Assembly (NCBI RefSeq): GCF_000685215.1 | Contig: NZ_ARYJ01000015.1 | Span: 1-64,000 of the forward strand | Source: Hyphomonas jannaschiana VP2 | GTDB lineage: Bacteria; Pseudomonadota; Alphaproteobacteria; Caulobacterales; Hyphomonadaceae | Reading direction: 5' to 3' | DNA length: 64,000 bases | Shown here: one piece after another, positions 45,227 through 54,698 of the stretch | How positions within the stretch are numbered: position 1 is the first letter of the stretch | Layout of the letters: every line of letters begins with the position of its first letter | Translations under genes and position numbers: made by a program | Notes under the pieces: generated by a model | The model's input: the letters and a program-made list of their open reading frames with translations, nothing else | Database searches by the model: none | What the model was told of the DNA's origin: nothing

Positions 45227-46069
45227 CTACGCCTCCCTAGTACGCGCAGCCTGGGTCAGCAGATCGCCGACAAGCCCAACCAGCTTCGCCGGAAGCTCCG
45301 GTGCAAAGTCGAGATCGTCAATCGCGCGGACCGGGACCAGCAAGCGCAGACTGTTTGTCAGGAACACGCCGTCTGCATCACGCAGGTCTTCAAGACGAAG
45401 ACTGCGTTCAGACACTTGGTATCCGGCCTGAGCGGCATGCTCCAGGATCCAGTTCCGCATGACCCCCGCCACAACCCCGTCTCCTCTCGGCGGAGTGACC
45501 AGAGCAGAGCCAAACCTTGCCCAGATATTCGCGACGGAACTACAGGACACCCGGCCATCCGGCGTCACGAACAGCGCATCGTCAAAGCCTGCTTCCAGGG
45601 CGCGTCTGTGTCCCATGATGGCGTCGCCATAGGAAAGTGTCTTGTACAGGGCTGAGGGGGCTGTTGGATTGCGATGAATGGCGCTTACACCAAGCCTGAC
45701 AGGCGGCGGTGGGTAATTCAGCGCTTGCGGCGTGAAAGAAGTCAGAACGGTGGGGGTGGTTGCTGTGGTTCCAACCAGCCCCCTCGCGCCGGGACCACGG
45801 GTCACCGTGACACGCAGCGCGCCGGTTTCGCCTGCCGGAACCGCGCTGTCCATAAGCGCCTCAATAGACGCGTCAGATACATCCAGACCGAAGATTTCGC
45901 ATGCCTCAAGCAACCGCCCGATATGGCGATCACGCAGGACGACATGCCCGTCGACCACCAAGGATGTGTCAAACACGCCATCTCCGAGCAACAGCCCCCG
46001 GTCCGTCAGGTCGAAGGCACGCACTGAGTTTGCAGACGACACGGACTGATTTAGCTGAATCACAGGCAT
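45227..46069 (-). CDS. pabC: Class IV aminotransferase, 4-amino-4-deoxychorismate lyase
   Basis: 280 residues of the branched-chain aminotransferase fold type. Visible: LTDRGLLLGDGVFDT near residue 22, the PLP lysine in ALYKTLSYG, GFDDALFVTPDGRVSCSSVANIW. It removes pyruvate from aminodeoxychorismate to give p-aminobenzoate for folate. The start overlaps the end of pabA by ten bases, which supports the lyase role over D-amino-acid or branched-chain transamination. Confidence 0.9.
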   Translation of the reverse strand: MPVIQLNQSVSSANSVRAFDLTDRGLLLGDGVFDTSLVVDGHVVLRDRHIGRLLEACEIFGLDVSDASIEALMDSAVPAGETGALRVTVTRGPGARGLVGTTATTPTVLTSFTPQALNYPPPPVRLGVSAIHRNPTAPSALYKTLSYGDAIMGHRRALEAGFDDALFVTPDGRVSCSSVANIWARFGSALVTPPRGDGVVAGVMRNWILEHAAQAGYQVSERSLRLEDLRDADGVFLTNSLRLLVPVRAIDDLDFAPELPAKLVGLVGDLLTQAARTREA

Positions 46070-46644
46070 GGGACAGACTTACAATGGCTTAGGAAATTTC
46101 TGAGCAGATCATGCCCGTGCTCCGTGAGGATCGATTCCGGATGGAACTGTACACCATAGATGGGGTGTTTTGTGTGGGACAGCGCCATGATCTCACCATC
46201 CGGCGCTGTTGCATCGATCTGTAACCCGGTTTCGGCCAAAGGCAGATCGACGACCAGAGAGTGGTACAGTCCGACAGGCAGGGGTGAAGGCAGCCCTCGG
46301 AACAAGCCTCTCGAGTGATGCGAAATGCCTGCTGCTCGCCCATGCGTCGGAGTGCGCGCCCGTCTCACGGATCCACCATACGCCACCGCGATGGCCTGAT
46401 GCCCCAAACACACGCCAAGTATCGGCAAGTCTGCGCCGAAAGTTTGAATAGCCTCAATGGAAACACCCGCCTGATCGGGACGCGAAGGCCCGGGCGATAT
46501 CACGATCGCCTCTGGGCGCAGGCGCACAATGTCTTTAAGGGAGACACTGCGGCTGTCCTCAACCTGAATGTCTGCACCAGACAGAGTCAGGTAGCGAGCA
46601 AGATTGTAGACGAAACTGTCTCGATTATTCAGCATCAGGATCAT
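46060..46644 (-). CDS. pabA: Aminodeoxychorismate/anthranilate synthase glutaminase
   Basis: 194 residues of class I glutamine amidotransferase. Catalytic Cys79 in GVCLGHQAI, then His and Glu in YGVQFHPESIL. N-terminal NNRDSFVYNLARYL is typical of PabA/TrpG. It passes ammonia to PabB. With pabB immediately upstream (four-base overlap) and pabC downstream, folate is the likely pathway, although PabA and TrpG are sometimes shared. Confidence 0.92.
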   Translation of the reverse strand: MILMLNNRDSFVYNLARYLTLSGADIQVEDSRSVSLKDIVRLRPEAIVISPGPSRPDQAGVSIEAIQTFGADLPILGVCLGHQAIAVAYGGSVRRARTPTHGRAAGISHHSRGLFRGLPSPLPVGLYHSLVVDLPLAETGLQIDATAPDGEIMALSHTKHPIYGVQFHPESILTEHGHDLLRNFLSHCKSVPCL

Positions 46645-48014
46645 GCTTCATCCACCGCTGTTCGAGCCGCACCAATGATCCGCTCAGCCTTCAGCCGGAC
46701 TTCGTCCCATTCGGCCGCGGCATCAGAAAGCAAGGTAATTCCGGCACCAGACCAATACCTGTCTTCCTCCGGCAAATGATCAATTGTACGGATCATGATA
46801 TTGAAATCACAGGCGCCATCATAACCGACATATCCGAAAGAACCGCAGAATGCGCCACGTGCTGCCGGTTCGAGCTGGTCGATAATTTCCATCGCCCGAA
46901 GCTTGGGTGCGCCGGTAATTGAGCCGCCGGGAAAGACTGCGCCGAGCAGGTCCACAGCATCCTTATCCGGCGAGAGCTTCCCCTCGATCGTCGACACCAG
47001 ATGGAAAAGATTGGGCAATGTTTCGACACGGCATAAACGGCTGACGCGGATAGATTCGGGCTGACACACTCTGGAAAGGTCATTCCGCAGCAGATCGACA
47101 ATCATGATATTCTCGGCCCGGTCTTTATCGGATGCAGAAAGCGCTTCAGCCGCCTTTTGGTCTTCCTCCGGGTCAGATGATCGCCGCGCTGTGCCTTTGA
47201 TCGGCTCTGCCCGAACGGCGCCATCTGATGTCATGGTGACAAGCCGTTCCGGCGACAGGCACGCGATAGTTCGGTTTGAGAATGCGCCGAACGCGGAAAC
47301 ACCCGCCTGTGTCTTATCCCTCAGGCCCAGGTAGTCGTTGAATGCGTGTTCAGCGGATCGGGAAGGCCGGGTCCAGAGGGTCGCAATATTGGCCTGATAG
47401 ATTTCGCCATCCAGTATCGCTTCGCGCGTTGCGGAAACGCTTTCAGTATAGTCCGCCTGTTGCGGGGAGATCGACCAGTCCGCTTCTTCACCCTCACATA
47501 TCCCGTACGGAGCATCATTTTCGGAAATCAACGCCACCAACTGGGTGATGTTTTGCCTCGCAAGCAGCGGATCGGGCTGCCCCCCGCGACCGGACAACCC
47601 GGCGGAATAAACCGACAGGCTTTGCGTCTGATGATCGAATGCGAGAACTGTATCGTATGCAGAGAATTCCAGGAAAACATCGCAACTGCTTGCATGACGG
47701 GAGTGAAAATCCCTCATCCATATGCTCGCCGCCTCGTAACTGACATAACCGATGACGCCGCCCTGAAACGGCGCGCCACCGGAAATCACATCACTCTGAA
47801 ACCGGTTTCGCCAGGCGCGGAACGCGCCCGCGAAATTGGCAGCGCTGTCTCGGCATCCCCATTGGAACCGAGAAACAGGATTGATGGCGATGTAAGAATA
47901 CCGTCCTTGATGAAGTGCAGCGTCAGCACTGTCCAACCAGACAAATCCCGGTTGTCGGTGCAGCTTCCGGGCAAGTTCGGCCGGCTCCCGCCAAGGCAAA
48001 TCCTGTCTGAGCAC
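46641..48014 (-). CDS. pabB: Aminodeoxychorismate synthase component I
   Basis: 457 residues starting at GTG. The chorismate-binding domain is complete: IYQANIATLW, GAFSNRTIACLSPERLV, EPIKGTARRSSDPEED, MIVDLLRNDLSRVC, and VFPGGSITGAPKLRAMEII with the active Lys, closing with SGAGITLLSDAAAEWDEV. It makes 4-amino-4-deoxychorismate from chorismate with PabA. First gene of the pabBAC operon. It starts 132 bases from the tRNA-Glu gene on the same strand. Confidence 0.93.
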   Translation of the reverse strand: MLRQDLPWREPAELARKLHRQPGFVWLDSADAALHQGRYSYIAINPVSRFQWGCRDSAANFAGAFRAWRNRFQSDVISGGAPFQGGVIGYVSYEAASIWMRDFHSRHASSCDVFLEFSAYDTVLAFDHQTQSLSVYSAGLSGRGGQPDPLLARQNITQLVALISENDAPYGICEGEEADWSISPQQADYTESVSATREAILDGEIYQANIATLWTRPSRSAEHAFNDYLGLRDKTQAGVSAFGAFSNRTIACLSPERLVTMTSDGAVRAEPIKGTARRSSDPEEDQKAAEALSASDKDRAENIMIVDLLRNDLSRVCQPESIRVSRLCRVETLPNLFHLVSTIEGKLSPDKDAVDLLGAVFPGGSITGAPKLRAMEIIDQLEPAARGAFCGSFGYVGYDGACDFNIMIRTIDHLPEEDRYWSGAGITLLSDAAAEWDEVRLKAERIIGAARTAVDEA

Positions 48015-48145
48015 GTCGCCATCCGCTTGAAGTCATACCGCAATAGGAATGTAGTGACCGGCTCTGCCGATGTCACATACTACCCGCACCGTCAGCCCTA
48101 TGGGCATGGCAAGCACAATCCTGACATGACGGGGAAAATCGACGG

Positions 48146-48220
48146 TGGCAGTCCCTAGGGGAATCGAACCCCTCTTTCCAGGTTGAAAACCTGGCGTCCT
48201 AACCGATAGACGAAGGGACC
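48146..48220 (-). tRNA. tRNA-Glu (anticodon TTC)
   Basis: Cloverleaf on the minus strand: acceptor GGTCCCT with AGGGACT (one G-U pair), anticodon stem CCAGG/CCTGG around TTTTCAA giving anticodon TTC, T arm with GGTTCGATTCC, discriminator G and encoded CCA. Length 75 bases. Confidence 0.96.
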
Positions 48221-48241
48221 GCACCGGTTCGAAGAAGAGGC

Positions 48242-48270
48242 CGTATAGCCATTGCTGGCGGAGAGCGCAA
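48242..48270 (-). promoter_or_regulatory. Promoter of tRNA-Glu
   Basis: On the minus strand TTGCGC (48265-48270), a 17-base spacer and TATACG (48242-48247). Transcription should start about 15 bases before the mature tRNA. The -35 is identical to that proposed for tRNA-Gly. Confidence 0.75.
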
Positions 48271-48301
48271 GCCATCATGATGGCAGTTTCTGCACATAAA
48301 T

Positions 48302-50095
48302 TCAGGCCTCGGCCGCATCCATGACATCCAGCTGCACACGGCGGCGGCCATTCCATTCGTCGGCCTTCAGGCGTCCGGCCAGATGAACACGGCTACCGGG
48401 CTGCAGGGCCTCGCCCAGAGGTGCTCCTACGGCCCGCCAGGCAATGCAATCGAGGCGGCCTGACGCATCTTCTGCAGTGAATTTCCAGTGATTAGCGCCC
48501 ACCTGCCGTGCATATGACACCTGCACGGACTGAAGTGCAAATACAGGTTCGGGTGCCCCGGCTCCGAACGGTCCAATCTCGGCCACGCGGTCGACAAGTT
48601 CGGGCGTCGCTGCGCCTGGCGCCAGGATCGCGTCTATGGGTAGTTCCAGCGCAGCAGCTCGTTCTGCAGTGAACTGCGCCATATGAGTGACCATCCAGGC
48701 GTCGAATGCGTCCAGCTGTGATGGCTCCAGGCTGAGACCGCCTGCCATGGCATGCCCGCCCCCCGAAAGGATCACGCCCTCGCGCGCAGCGGCAGCGATT
48801 GCGTCGCCAATGTTTACCCCTGTCACGGACCGGCCCGAGCCCTTGGCGACGGGCCCCAGCCCTTTACCCCAACCGATTACAATACTGGGCAGGTGGAACC
48901 GGTCCTTCAGGCGGCCGGCGACAATGCCGATAACGCCCGGATGCCAGCCTTCCCCGGCGGCGATCAGGATACCCCGATCCGGGGTCTTTTCGAGGGCCTT
49001 TTCAGCCTGCATGACGGCCTGGTCGAGGATCGCCGCCTCGACCGCCTTTCGCTCCTCGTTGAGGCCATGAAGCTGCTCGGCCAGCGCGATGGCCTCAGCC
49101 CGGTTATCAGTCGCAAGTAGCTTCGCAGCGATCCAAGGGTCTCCCACCCGCCCGCCGGCATTTAGGCGCGGGCCAAGCATGAAGGTTGCGTGGTAGACCG
49201 TTTCGACTTTCTGGATGCCGGACACCTCAGCCAGGGCGCGCAGGCCCTCATTCTGGCCGCGCGAGAGCATGGTGAGACCTTGCCGGACAAACGCCCGATT
49301 TACGCCGTGCAGCGGGGCCATGTCGCACAGGGTGCCAAGCGCGGCGAGGTCCAGATGCGCCATGATGTCCGGCAGACCATCCGGCGGCGCTATACCGCGC
49401 TCACGGGCGAGACGGTTCAGGGCCGCGACGAAGACAAACACCACACCCGCAGCAGCCAGATGCCCCTGACCGGACGTATCGTCTGGCCGGTTGGGATTCA
49501 CGAGCGCCAGGGCTGGCGGATTGTGCCCGGCCATGAGGTGGTGGTCGATAACGACGACCTCCAGTCCGATGCGCTGCGCCTCTTCCAGCGCCCCCACAGC
49601 CGCTGCGCCGCAGTCCACCGTAATGACCAGATCAGAGCCCGTCTCCTTGAGGTGCCTGAACGCTTGTGGTGACGGGCCATAGCCCTCTTCCAACCGGTCG
49701 GGCACATAGAGGCCAAGCTCCTGCCCCCAGGCGCGGAAATAGCGCGCGAGGATGGCCGAACTGGTGCCACCATCGACATCGTAGTCGGCAAAGACGGTGA
49801 CGCGTTTCTTTTCGAGGATTGCGTCGAGAACAACTTCTGCCGCCTTGTCCATGTCGGCGAAGCTGGACGGGTTCGGGAACGTTTCACGCAAGGTCGGCGC
49901 CAGATAGGCGCCTGCGCTATCCGGATCGACGCCGCGCTCCGCCAGCAGTCGCGCCAACAGGTCCGAACCGCCAACGGCAGGCGCAAGCCGACGCACCAGC
50001 GCCTCATCAGCGTCCGCAAGCGTCCAGAACCGTCCTGTTGCAGACCGGTCTACCGCAAAGAGCCTGTCTTCAGTTTTTCGGGCAGTGGCAGTCAT
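48302..50095 (-). CDS. recJ: Single-strand-DNA-specific 5'-3' exonuclease RecJ
   Basis: 597 residues from the ATG at 50095 (MTATARKTEDRLF), with GGAG nine bases before it; the frame is open upstream to a GTG without a site. DHH-family motifs: DYDVDGGTSSA (motif I), DCGAAAV, VIDHH (motif III), and GRVGDPW. The C-terminal OB-like domain contains HWKFTAEDASGRLDCIAWRA. RecJ acts in recombination and mismatch repair. Its ribosome site lies inside a 10-base hairpin. Confidence 0.94.
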   Translation of the reverse strand: MTATARKTEDRLFAVDRSATGRFWTLADADEALVRRLAPAVGGSDLLARLLAERGVDPDSAGAYLAPTLRETFPNPSSFADMDKAAEVVLDAILEKKRVTVFADYDVDGGTSSAILARYFRAWGQELGLYVPDRLEEGYGPSPQAFRHLKETGSDLVITVDCGAAAVGALEEAQRIGLEVVVIDHHLMAGHNPPALALVNPNRPDDTSGQGHLAAAGVVFVFVAALNRLARERGIAPPDGLPDIMAHLDLAALGTLCDMAPLHGVNRAFVRQGLTMLSRGQNEGLRALAEVSGIQKVETVYHATFMLGPRLNAGGRVGDPWIAAKLLATDNRAEAIALAEQLHGLNEERKAVEAAILDQAVMQAEKALEKTPDRGILIAAGEGWHPGVIGIVAGRLKDRFHLPSIVIGWGKGLGPVAKGSGRSVTGVNIGDAIAAAAREGVILSGGGHAMAGGLSLEPSQLDAFDAWMVTHMAQFTAERAAALELPIDAILAPGAATPELVDRVAEIGPFGAGAPEPVFALQSVQVSYARQVGANHWKFTAEDASGRLDCIAWRAVGAPLGEALQPGSRVHLAGRLKADEWNGRRRVQLDVMDAAEA

Positions 50096-50098
50096 GAG

Positions 50099-50124
50099 GC
50101 TCCGGGAATCATGTTTCCCGGAGC
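50099..50124 (-). promoter_or_regulatory. Hairpin covering the recJ ribosome site
   Basis: GCTCCGGGAA and TTCCCGGAGC form a perfect 10-base stem with a 6-base loop; it ends three bases before the recJ ATG. The 3' arm contains the GGAG ribosome site. No T-run follows, so it is not an ordinary terminator. Confidence 0.7.
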
Positions 50125-50155
50125 TTATCACAAGGAGGGAGCAATTGCCCCGGGC

Positions 50156-51109
50156 TTATGCCTTCCGGTTCGACCGGATGTAGCGGACCATGCCGTCAGT
50201 CGAGGTCATGACCAGCGTGTGCGTGTGGACGCGGCCGTCACGGTGCGCGACGCCGCTCAGCATGGAGCCCTGGGTCACACCGGTCGCACAGAACACGGTG
50301 TCCGAAGACGCCAGCTCATTCAGGGCATAGGTGCGGCCAAGATCGGTGATGCCGACCCGTTCCGCGCGCTTCTTCTCGTCATCATTGCGGAAGACAAGGC
50401 GGCCGAACATCTGGCCGCCAACGCATTTTAGGGCGGCGGCGGCTAGCACGCCTTCCGGAGCGCCGCCGGAACCGAGATAGAGATCGATGCCCGTATGAGG
50501 GTTGGTGGTCGCGATGACGCCAGCCACATCGCCGTCGGTGATCAGGGCAACGCGGGCGCCAGCAGACCGCAGGCTTTCGATAATGTCTTCGTGGCGGGGG
50601 CGATCGAGAACGCAGGCCGTCATGTCCGAGACTTCAACGCCTTTGTGCTTGGCAAGCGCGGTGATGTTTTCAGCAGGGCTGGCCTCAAGGCTCACAATAC
50701 CTTCCGGATAGCCCGGGCCGATGGCGATCTTGTCCATATAGGTGTCCGGCGCGTGCAGCAGGCCGCCCTTCGGCGCGATGGCCAGAACGGCAAGCGCGTT
50801 TGCCATCGCCTTGGCGGTCAGCGTGGTGCCTTCCAGCGGGTCGAGGGCAATATCGATCGCCGGGCCTTTGCCGGTGCCGACTTCTTCGCCGATGTAGAGC
50901 ATCGGGGCTTCGTCACGCTCACCTTCACCGATGACGACACGGCCCTGAAAATCAACCTGATTGAACGCGGTGCGCATGGCATCGACGGCGGCCGCATCGG
51001 CCTTTTTCTCGTCGCCTCGACCGACCAGTTTTGATGCAGCAATCGCTGCGACTTCGGTCACGCGCACCATGGCATCCGCCAGGCTGGGCGTCAGAACGTT
51101 GTTTTCCAT
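50156..51109 (-). CDS. glpX: Fructose-1,6-bisphosphatase class II
   Basis: 317 residues. Metal and substrate motifs are VIGEGERDEAPMLYIGEEVG, the phosphatase signature ALDPLEGTTLTAK, and the lower GSGGAPEGVLAAAALKCVGGQM. It dephosphorylates fructose-1,6-bisphosphate for gluconeogenesis and may also act on sedoheptulose-1,7-bisphosphate. It lies between hom (56 bases upstream) and recJ on one strand, an arrangement common in Caulobacterales. Confidence 0.95.
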   Translation of the reverse strand: MENNVLTPSLADAMVRVTEVAAIAASKLVGRGDEKKADAAAVDAMRTAFNQVDFQGRVVIGEGERDEAPMLYIGEEVGTGKGPAIDIALDPLEGTTLTAKAMANALAVLAIAPKGGLLHAPDTYMDKIAIGPGYPEGIVSLEASPAENITALAKHKGVEVSDMTACVLDRPRHEDIIESLRSAGARVALITDGDVAGVIATTNPHTGIDLYLGSGGAPEGVLAAAALKCVGGQMFGRLVFRNDDEKKRAERVGITDLGRTYALNELASSDTVFCATGVTQGSMLSGVAHRDGRVHTHTLVMTSTDGMVRYIRSNRKA

Positions 51110-51165
51110 AATTATTTTGTCTCCGAACGCGGGATTCTTGTCTTTATCGCCTAGACGGTAAGCAA

Positions 51166-52449
51166 TTAGCTTGCCGCTTCGATACGGATTAGCCGTGGTG
51201 CGTCAATCGGCTTTGCGATTTTTTCCAACCGCTCCAACGCGGCCTGCATGTTGGATCTCGGGCACCGATGAGTAACGATCACCACAGGGGCTGCACCGGA
51301 TTCCTCGCCGGACTCCTGCAACAGCTTGTCGACGGATACGCCTTCCTTTGCGAGGGCCTCCGTGAGCGCGGCCAGCGCGCCGGGCTGATCAGGCAGGTAA
51401 ACGCGCAGGAAGAACGGCGCGACCTCCGTCGGCGCCCCCTGCACGAACGGGCGACCCATATGATGAGCCGCGCGGCCGAATGCCGGACGGATCGCCGGGC
51501 GGAACATCTTTGCGACGTCGCCCATCACAGCGCTCGCGGTCGGCCCGGCACCGGCGCCAGGACCGGTGAGCGTGATCGCGCCGACCGGGTCGCCTTCGAT
51601 GCGAACCGTGTTCAGGCTGCCATTGACGCGAGCCAGCGGATGGCTCGCCGGCAGGACCAGCGGCTCCACGCGGCAGACCACACCTTCATCGGTGAGAACG
51701 CCTTCAGCGATCAGTTTGATACGATAGCCCAACCGGTCCGCCAGACGCAGGTCCAGCAGGCTGACCTTGTCGATGCCGGACACGCTGACCTTGGAAAAAT
51801 CGAGATCCGCCGAGAAGGCAATCGCGGAAAGAATGGCCGCCTTGTGGGCCGCGTCCATACCGGAGACGTCCAGCGTGGGATCGGCCTCCGCATAGCCGAG
51901 ACGCTGCGCTTCGGCGAGCACATCGTCATACTCGCGGCCCTGCTCCAGCATCACTGTGGTGAGGTAGTTGCAAGTGCCATTCAGGATGCCCGTGATGCGC
52001 TTGACTTCAGTACCAGCAAGGCTGTCGCGAAGCACGCGCACAACCGGAATCCCCCCGGCGACAGCGGCTTCGAACAACAGGTCCACCTGCTTTTCTTCCG
52101 CCAGGCGCGCCAGCGCCATACCGTGCTTGGCAATCAACGCCTTGTTGGCAGTGACCACATGCTTGCCGGCTTTCAGGGCCGTTTCCACAGCAAACTTGGC
52201 CGGGCCGTCAGACCCACCCATCAGCTCGACAAAGACGTCGACATCCGGGTCTTCAGCCAGCGTCGCCGCGTCGTCGAACCAGCGGTACGGGCTGATGTCG
52301 ACCGGCCGGTTGCGCGACTGGCTGCGCGCGCTGACACCTGTGATCTGTACTTCGCCCGGCAGGCGCAGGTTCTGCTGGCGCTCGACCAGTTCGATCAGGC
52401 CGCAGCCGACATGGCCCAGACCGGCGATCCCTATCTTCAAAGGTCCCAA
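51166..52449 (-). CDS. hom: Homoserine dehydrogenase
   Basis: 427 residues beginning at TTG, with AGGGGG upstream; another TTG three codons on (MKIGIAGLG) is an alternative. Rossmann GIAGLGHVGCG, catalytic-domain ILNGTCNYLTTVMLEQG and EADPTLDVSGMDAAHKAAIL, and a C-terminal ACT domain (VYLPDQPGALAALTEAL) for feedback control, probably by threonine. It reduces aspartate semialdehyde to homoserine. Upstream of glpX and recJ. Confidence 0.95.
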   Translation of the reverse strand: MGPLKIGIAGLGHVGCGLIELVERQQNLRLPGEVQITGVSARSQSRNRPVDISPYRWFDDAATLAEDPDVDVFVELMGGSDGPAKFAVETALKAGKHVVTANKALIAKHGMALARLAEEKQVDLLFEAAVAGGIPVVRVLRDSLAGTEVKRITGILNGTCNYLTTVMLEQGREYDDVLAEAQRLGYAEADPTLDVSGMDAAHKAAILSAIAFSADLDFSKVSVSGIDKVSLLDLRLADRLGYRIKLIAEGVLTDEGVVCRVEPLVLPASHPLARVNGSLNTVRIEGDPVGAITLTGPGAGAGPTASAVMGDVAKMFRPAIRPAFGRAAHHMGRPFVQGAPTEVAPFFLRVYLPDQPGALAALTEALAKEGVSVDKLLQESGEESGAAPVVIVTHRCPRSNMQAALERLEKIAKPIDAPRLIRIEAAS

Positions 52450-52603
52450 CAGGGCCCCCTATTTGTTGCTCAATGTCCGGGCTGGTGCCTAGCTGGTTTG
52501 GCGCGCCGGGGAAAGGGGGCGACCGCCCAAACCGTCCCCATTGCAGAGGTTTCAGAGCCCGTGCTTAATGGGCAAACAAAGAAAAAAGCGGGAGGACGCA
52601 AAC

Positions 52604-53479
52604 ATGCCCATCAATCAGGATGCCGTCGGATCAAAAGGCACACCACGTACATGGGCGTGGAACTCGCGCGATGCCCTGCTCTACGCGCTGGGTGTTGGCT
52701 GCGGGATGGAAGACCCCGTTGGGTCAGAGCTGGAATTCACGACAGAGAACACGATGGGTGTGGACCAGAAAGTGCTACCCACATTCGGGGTGCTGGCCGG
52801 GTTCAATGCGCAAGGCGGCAAGAGCGCGATGTCGAATGCCGGCACCTATGACCCCCGCATGCTTGTCCACGGAGAACAGGGCATCCGCCTGCACCGCCCG
52901 ATCCCTGTAGAGGGCGAGATTACAATGGTCGATGAAATCACCGGCATCTACGATAAAGGCAAAGGCGCCGTCGTTGCGACAAAAGCCGTGGCGACCCTGA
53001 CGGCCGACGGCAAACCGCTCTTCGACCTGACCTCATCGGTCTTCATTGTCGGTGAGGGTGGTTTTGGCGGTGACAAGGGCCCATCGGGCCAGACGAATGT
53101 CGCGCCAGAGCGGGCCCCGGATCATGAAGTGACCTATCAAACGCGACCTGACCAGGCCCTGCTCTACCGCCTCAGCGGCGATCGGAACCCACTCCACTCC
53201 GACAAGCAATTCTCAGACGTCGGCGGTTTCCCAAAGCCGATCCTGCACGGCCTGTGCACCTATGGCTTCACCGGCCGGGCCCTGCTGGCATCGCTGTGCG
53301 GTAATGAACCTGCACGGTTCAAGGCTATGGACGGGCGCTTCTCATCACCGGTGCTGCCCGGCGAGGCACTGAGCATCAAAATCTGGACCGGCGAAGGCGA
53401 GGACGGCACAGCCATCTTCCAAACCGTTGGCGGAGACGGCCGTGTCGTCATCAATAATGGTGGTTTCAGCTACAGCTGA
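52604..53479 (+). CDS. Double hot-dog (R)-enoyl-CoA hydratase 2
   Basis: 291 residues from ATG preceded by GGGAGGA. It resembles the hydratase 2 part of peroxisomal MFE-2: an N-terminal non-catalytic hot-dog half and a C-terminal half with YRLSGDRNPLHSDKQF and GFPKPILHGLCTYGF, containing the Asp/His dyad. It hydrates trans-2-enoyl-CoA to (R)-3-hydroxyacyl-CoA, a possible PHA precursor supply. It lies on the opposite strand between hom and alaC, interrupting what is elsewhere a continuous gene series. Confidence 0.9.
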   Translation: MPINQDAVGSKGTPRTWAWNSRDALLYALGVGCGMEDPVGSELEFTTENTMGVDQKVLPTFGVLAGFNAQGGKSAMSNAGTYDPRMLVHGEQGIRLHRPIPVEGEITMVDEITGIYDKGKGAVVATKAVATLTADGKPLFDLTSSVFIVGEGGFGGDKGPSGQTNVAPERAPDHEVTYQTRPDQALLYRLSGDRNPLHSDKQFSDVGGFPKPILHGLCTYGFTGRALLASLCGNEPARFKAMDGRFSSPVLPGEALSIKIWTGEGEDGTAIFQTVGGDGRVVINNGGFSYS

Positions 53480-53483
53480 TCGG

Positions 53484-54698
53484 TTATTCCGCGGCGGCAG
53501 CTGCTGGCTTGATCTCTTTCACGCCGCGTTTCTCCAGGAATTTCCGGATGTTGCGGGCGGCTTGGCGGATGCGCTGCTCGTTCTCGACGAGGGCAATGCG
53601 GACATGGCCGTCGCCATGCTCGCCGAAGCCGGCGCCGGGGGCGACAGCAACATGCGCTTCGTTGATCAGCTGTAGAGCGAATTCGAGGCTGCCGAGATGC
53701 TTCAGCTGCTCCGGAATCGGGGCCCAGGCAAACATGGACGCCGCCGGGCTCGGCACCGGCCAGCCGGCGCGGGTGAAGCTCTCCACCAGCACATCGCGGC
53801 GTGATTTGTAGATCGCGCGTGTCTCGTCCACGCAGTCCTGCGGACCGTCGAGCGCGGCCACAGCGGCCACCTGTATCGGCGTGTAGGCGCCATAGTCGAG
53901 ATAGGACTTCACGCGGGCCAGCGCAGAAATCAGCGTCTCGTTCCCGGCGACGAAGCCCATGCGCCAACCGGCCATCGAATAGGTCTTCGACATGGTCGTG
54001 AACTCGACGGCGATGTCCTTCGCTCCGTCCACCTGAAGGATCGAAGGCGTCGGTTCGTCGAAATAGATCTCGTTGTAGGCAAGGTCCGAGAGGACCCACA
54101 GCTCGTGCTTCTTCGCGAACTTGATGGCGTCCTTGTAGAAGTCGAGGTCGCAGACGGCTGCCGTCGGGTTGGACGGGTAGCAGAGCACCATCGCCGTCGG
54201 CGGCGGCACGGAATAGTGCACGGCCTTGCCGAGGTTTGAGAGGTACTGCTCCGGCGTCTGGGCCGGCACGCCGCGGATCGAGGCTCCGGCGATGATGAAG
54301 CCGAAATGGTGCAGCGGATAGGACGGGTCCGGCGCAAGGATCACATCCCCCGGCGCCGAAATAGCCTGAGCAAGGTTCGCAAACCCTTCCTTGGAACCGA
54401 GCGTGACAATCACCTCCCGGTCCTTGTCCAGCTTCACGTCGAAGCGGCGTTTGTAATAGTCGGTCAGCGCGCGGCGCAGGCCCGGGATCCCGCGCGAGGC
54501 GGAATAGCCGTTCACGTCTGGCCGGCGCGCCGTTTCGCACAACTTGTCGACGATGTGTTTCGGGGTCGGCAGGTCGGGATTGCCCATGCCGAGGTCGATA
54601 ATGTCCGCCCCATCTGCGCGAAGGGCCGCCTTGGTGCGGTTCACCTGTTCAAAAACATAAGGGGGAAGTCGGCGGATCTTGTGAAAGTCGGTATTCAT
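53484..54698 (-). CDS. alaC: Class I aminotransferase (AlaC-like)
   Basis: 404 residues of PLP fold type I. Motifs: DLGMGNPDLPTPKHIV, YPSNPTAAVC, DLAYNEIYFDEP, the PLP lysine in TMSKTYSMAGWRMG and the carboxylate-binding Arg in HVRIALVENEQR. It corresponds to glutamate-pyruvate aminotransferase AlaC, often annotated LL-diaminopimelate aminotransferase. The start overlaps the upstream lipoprotein gene by four bases. Confidence 0.9.
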   Translation of the reverse strand: MNTDFHKIRRLPPYVFEQVNRTKAALRADGADIIDLGMGNPDLPTPKHIVDKLCETARRPDVNGYSASRGIPGLRRALTDYYKRRFDVKLDKDREVIVTLGSKEGFANLAQAISAPGDVILAPDPSYPLHHFGFIIAGASIRGVPAQTPEQYLSNLGKAVHYSVPPPTAMVLCYPSNPTAAVCDLDFYKDAIKFAKKHELWVLSDLAYNEIYFDEPTPSILQVDGAKDIAVEFTTMSKTYSMAGWRMGFVAGNETLISALARVKSYLDYGAYTPIQVAAVAALDGPQDCVDETRAIYKSRRDVLVESFTRAGWPVPSPAASMFAWAPIPEQLKHLGSLEFALQLINEAHVAVAPGAGFGEHGDGHVRIALVENEQRIRQAARNIRKFLEKRGVKEIKPAAAAAE

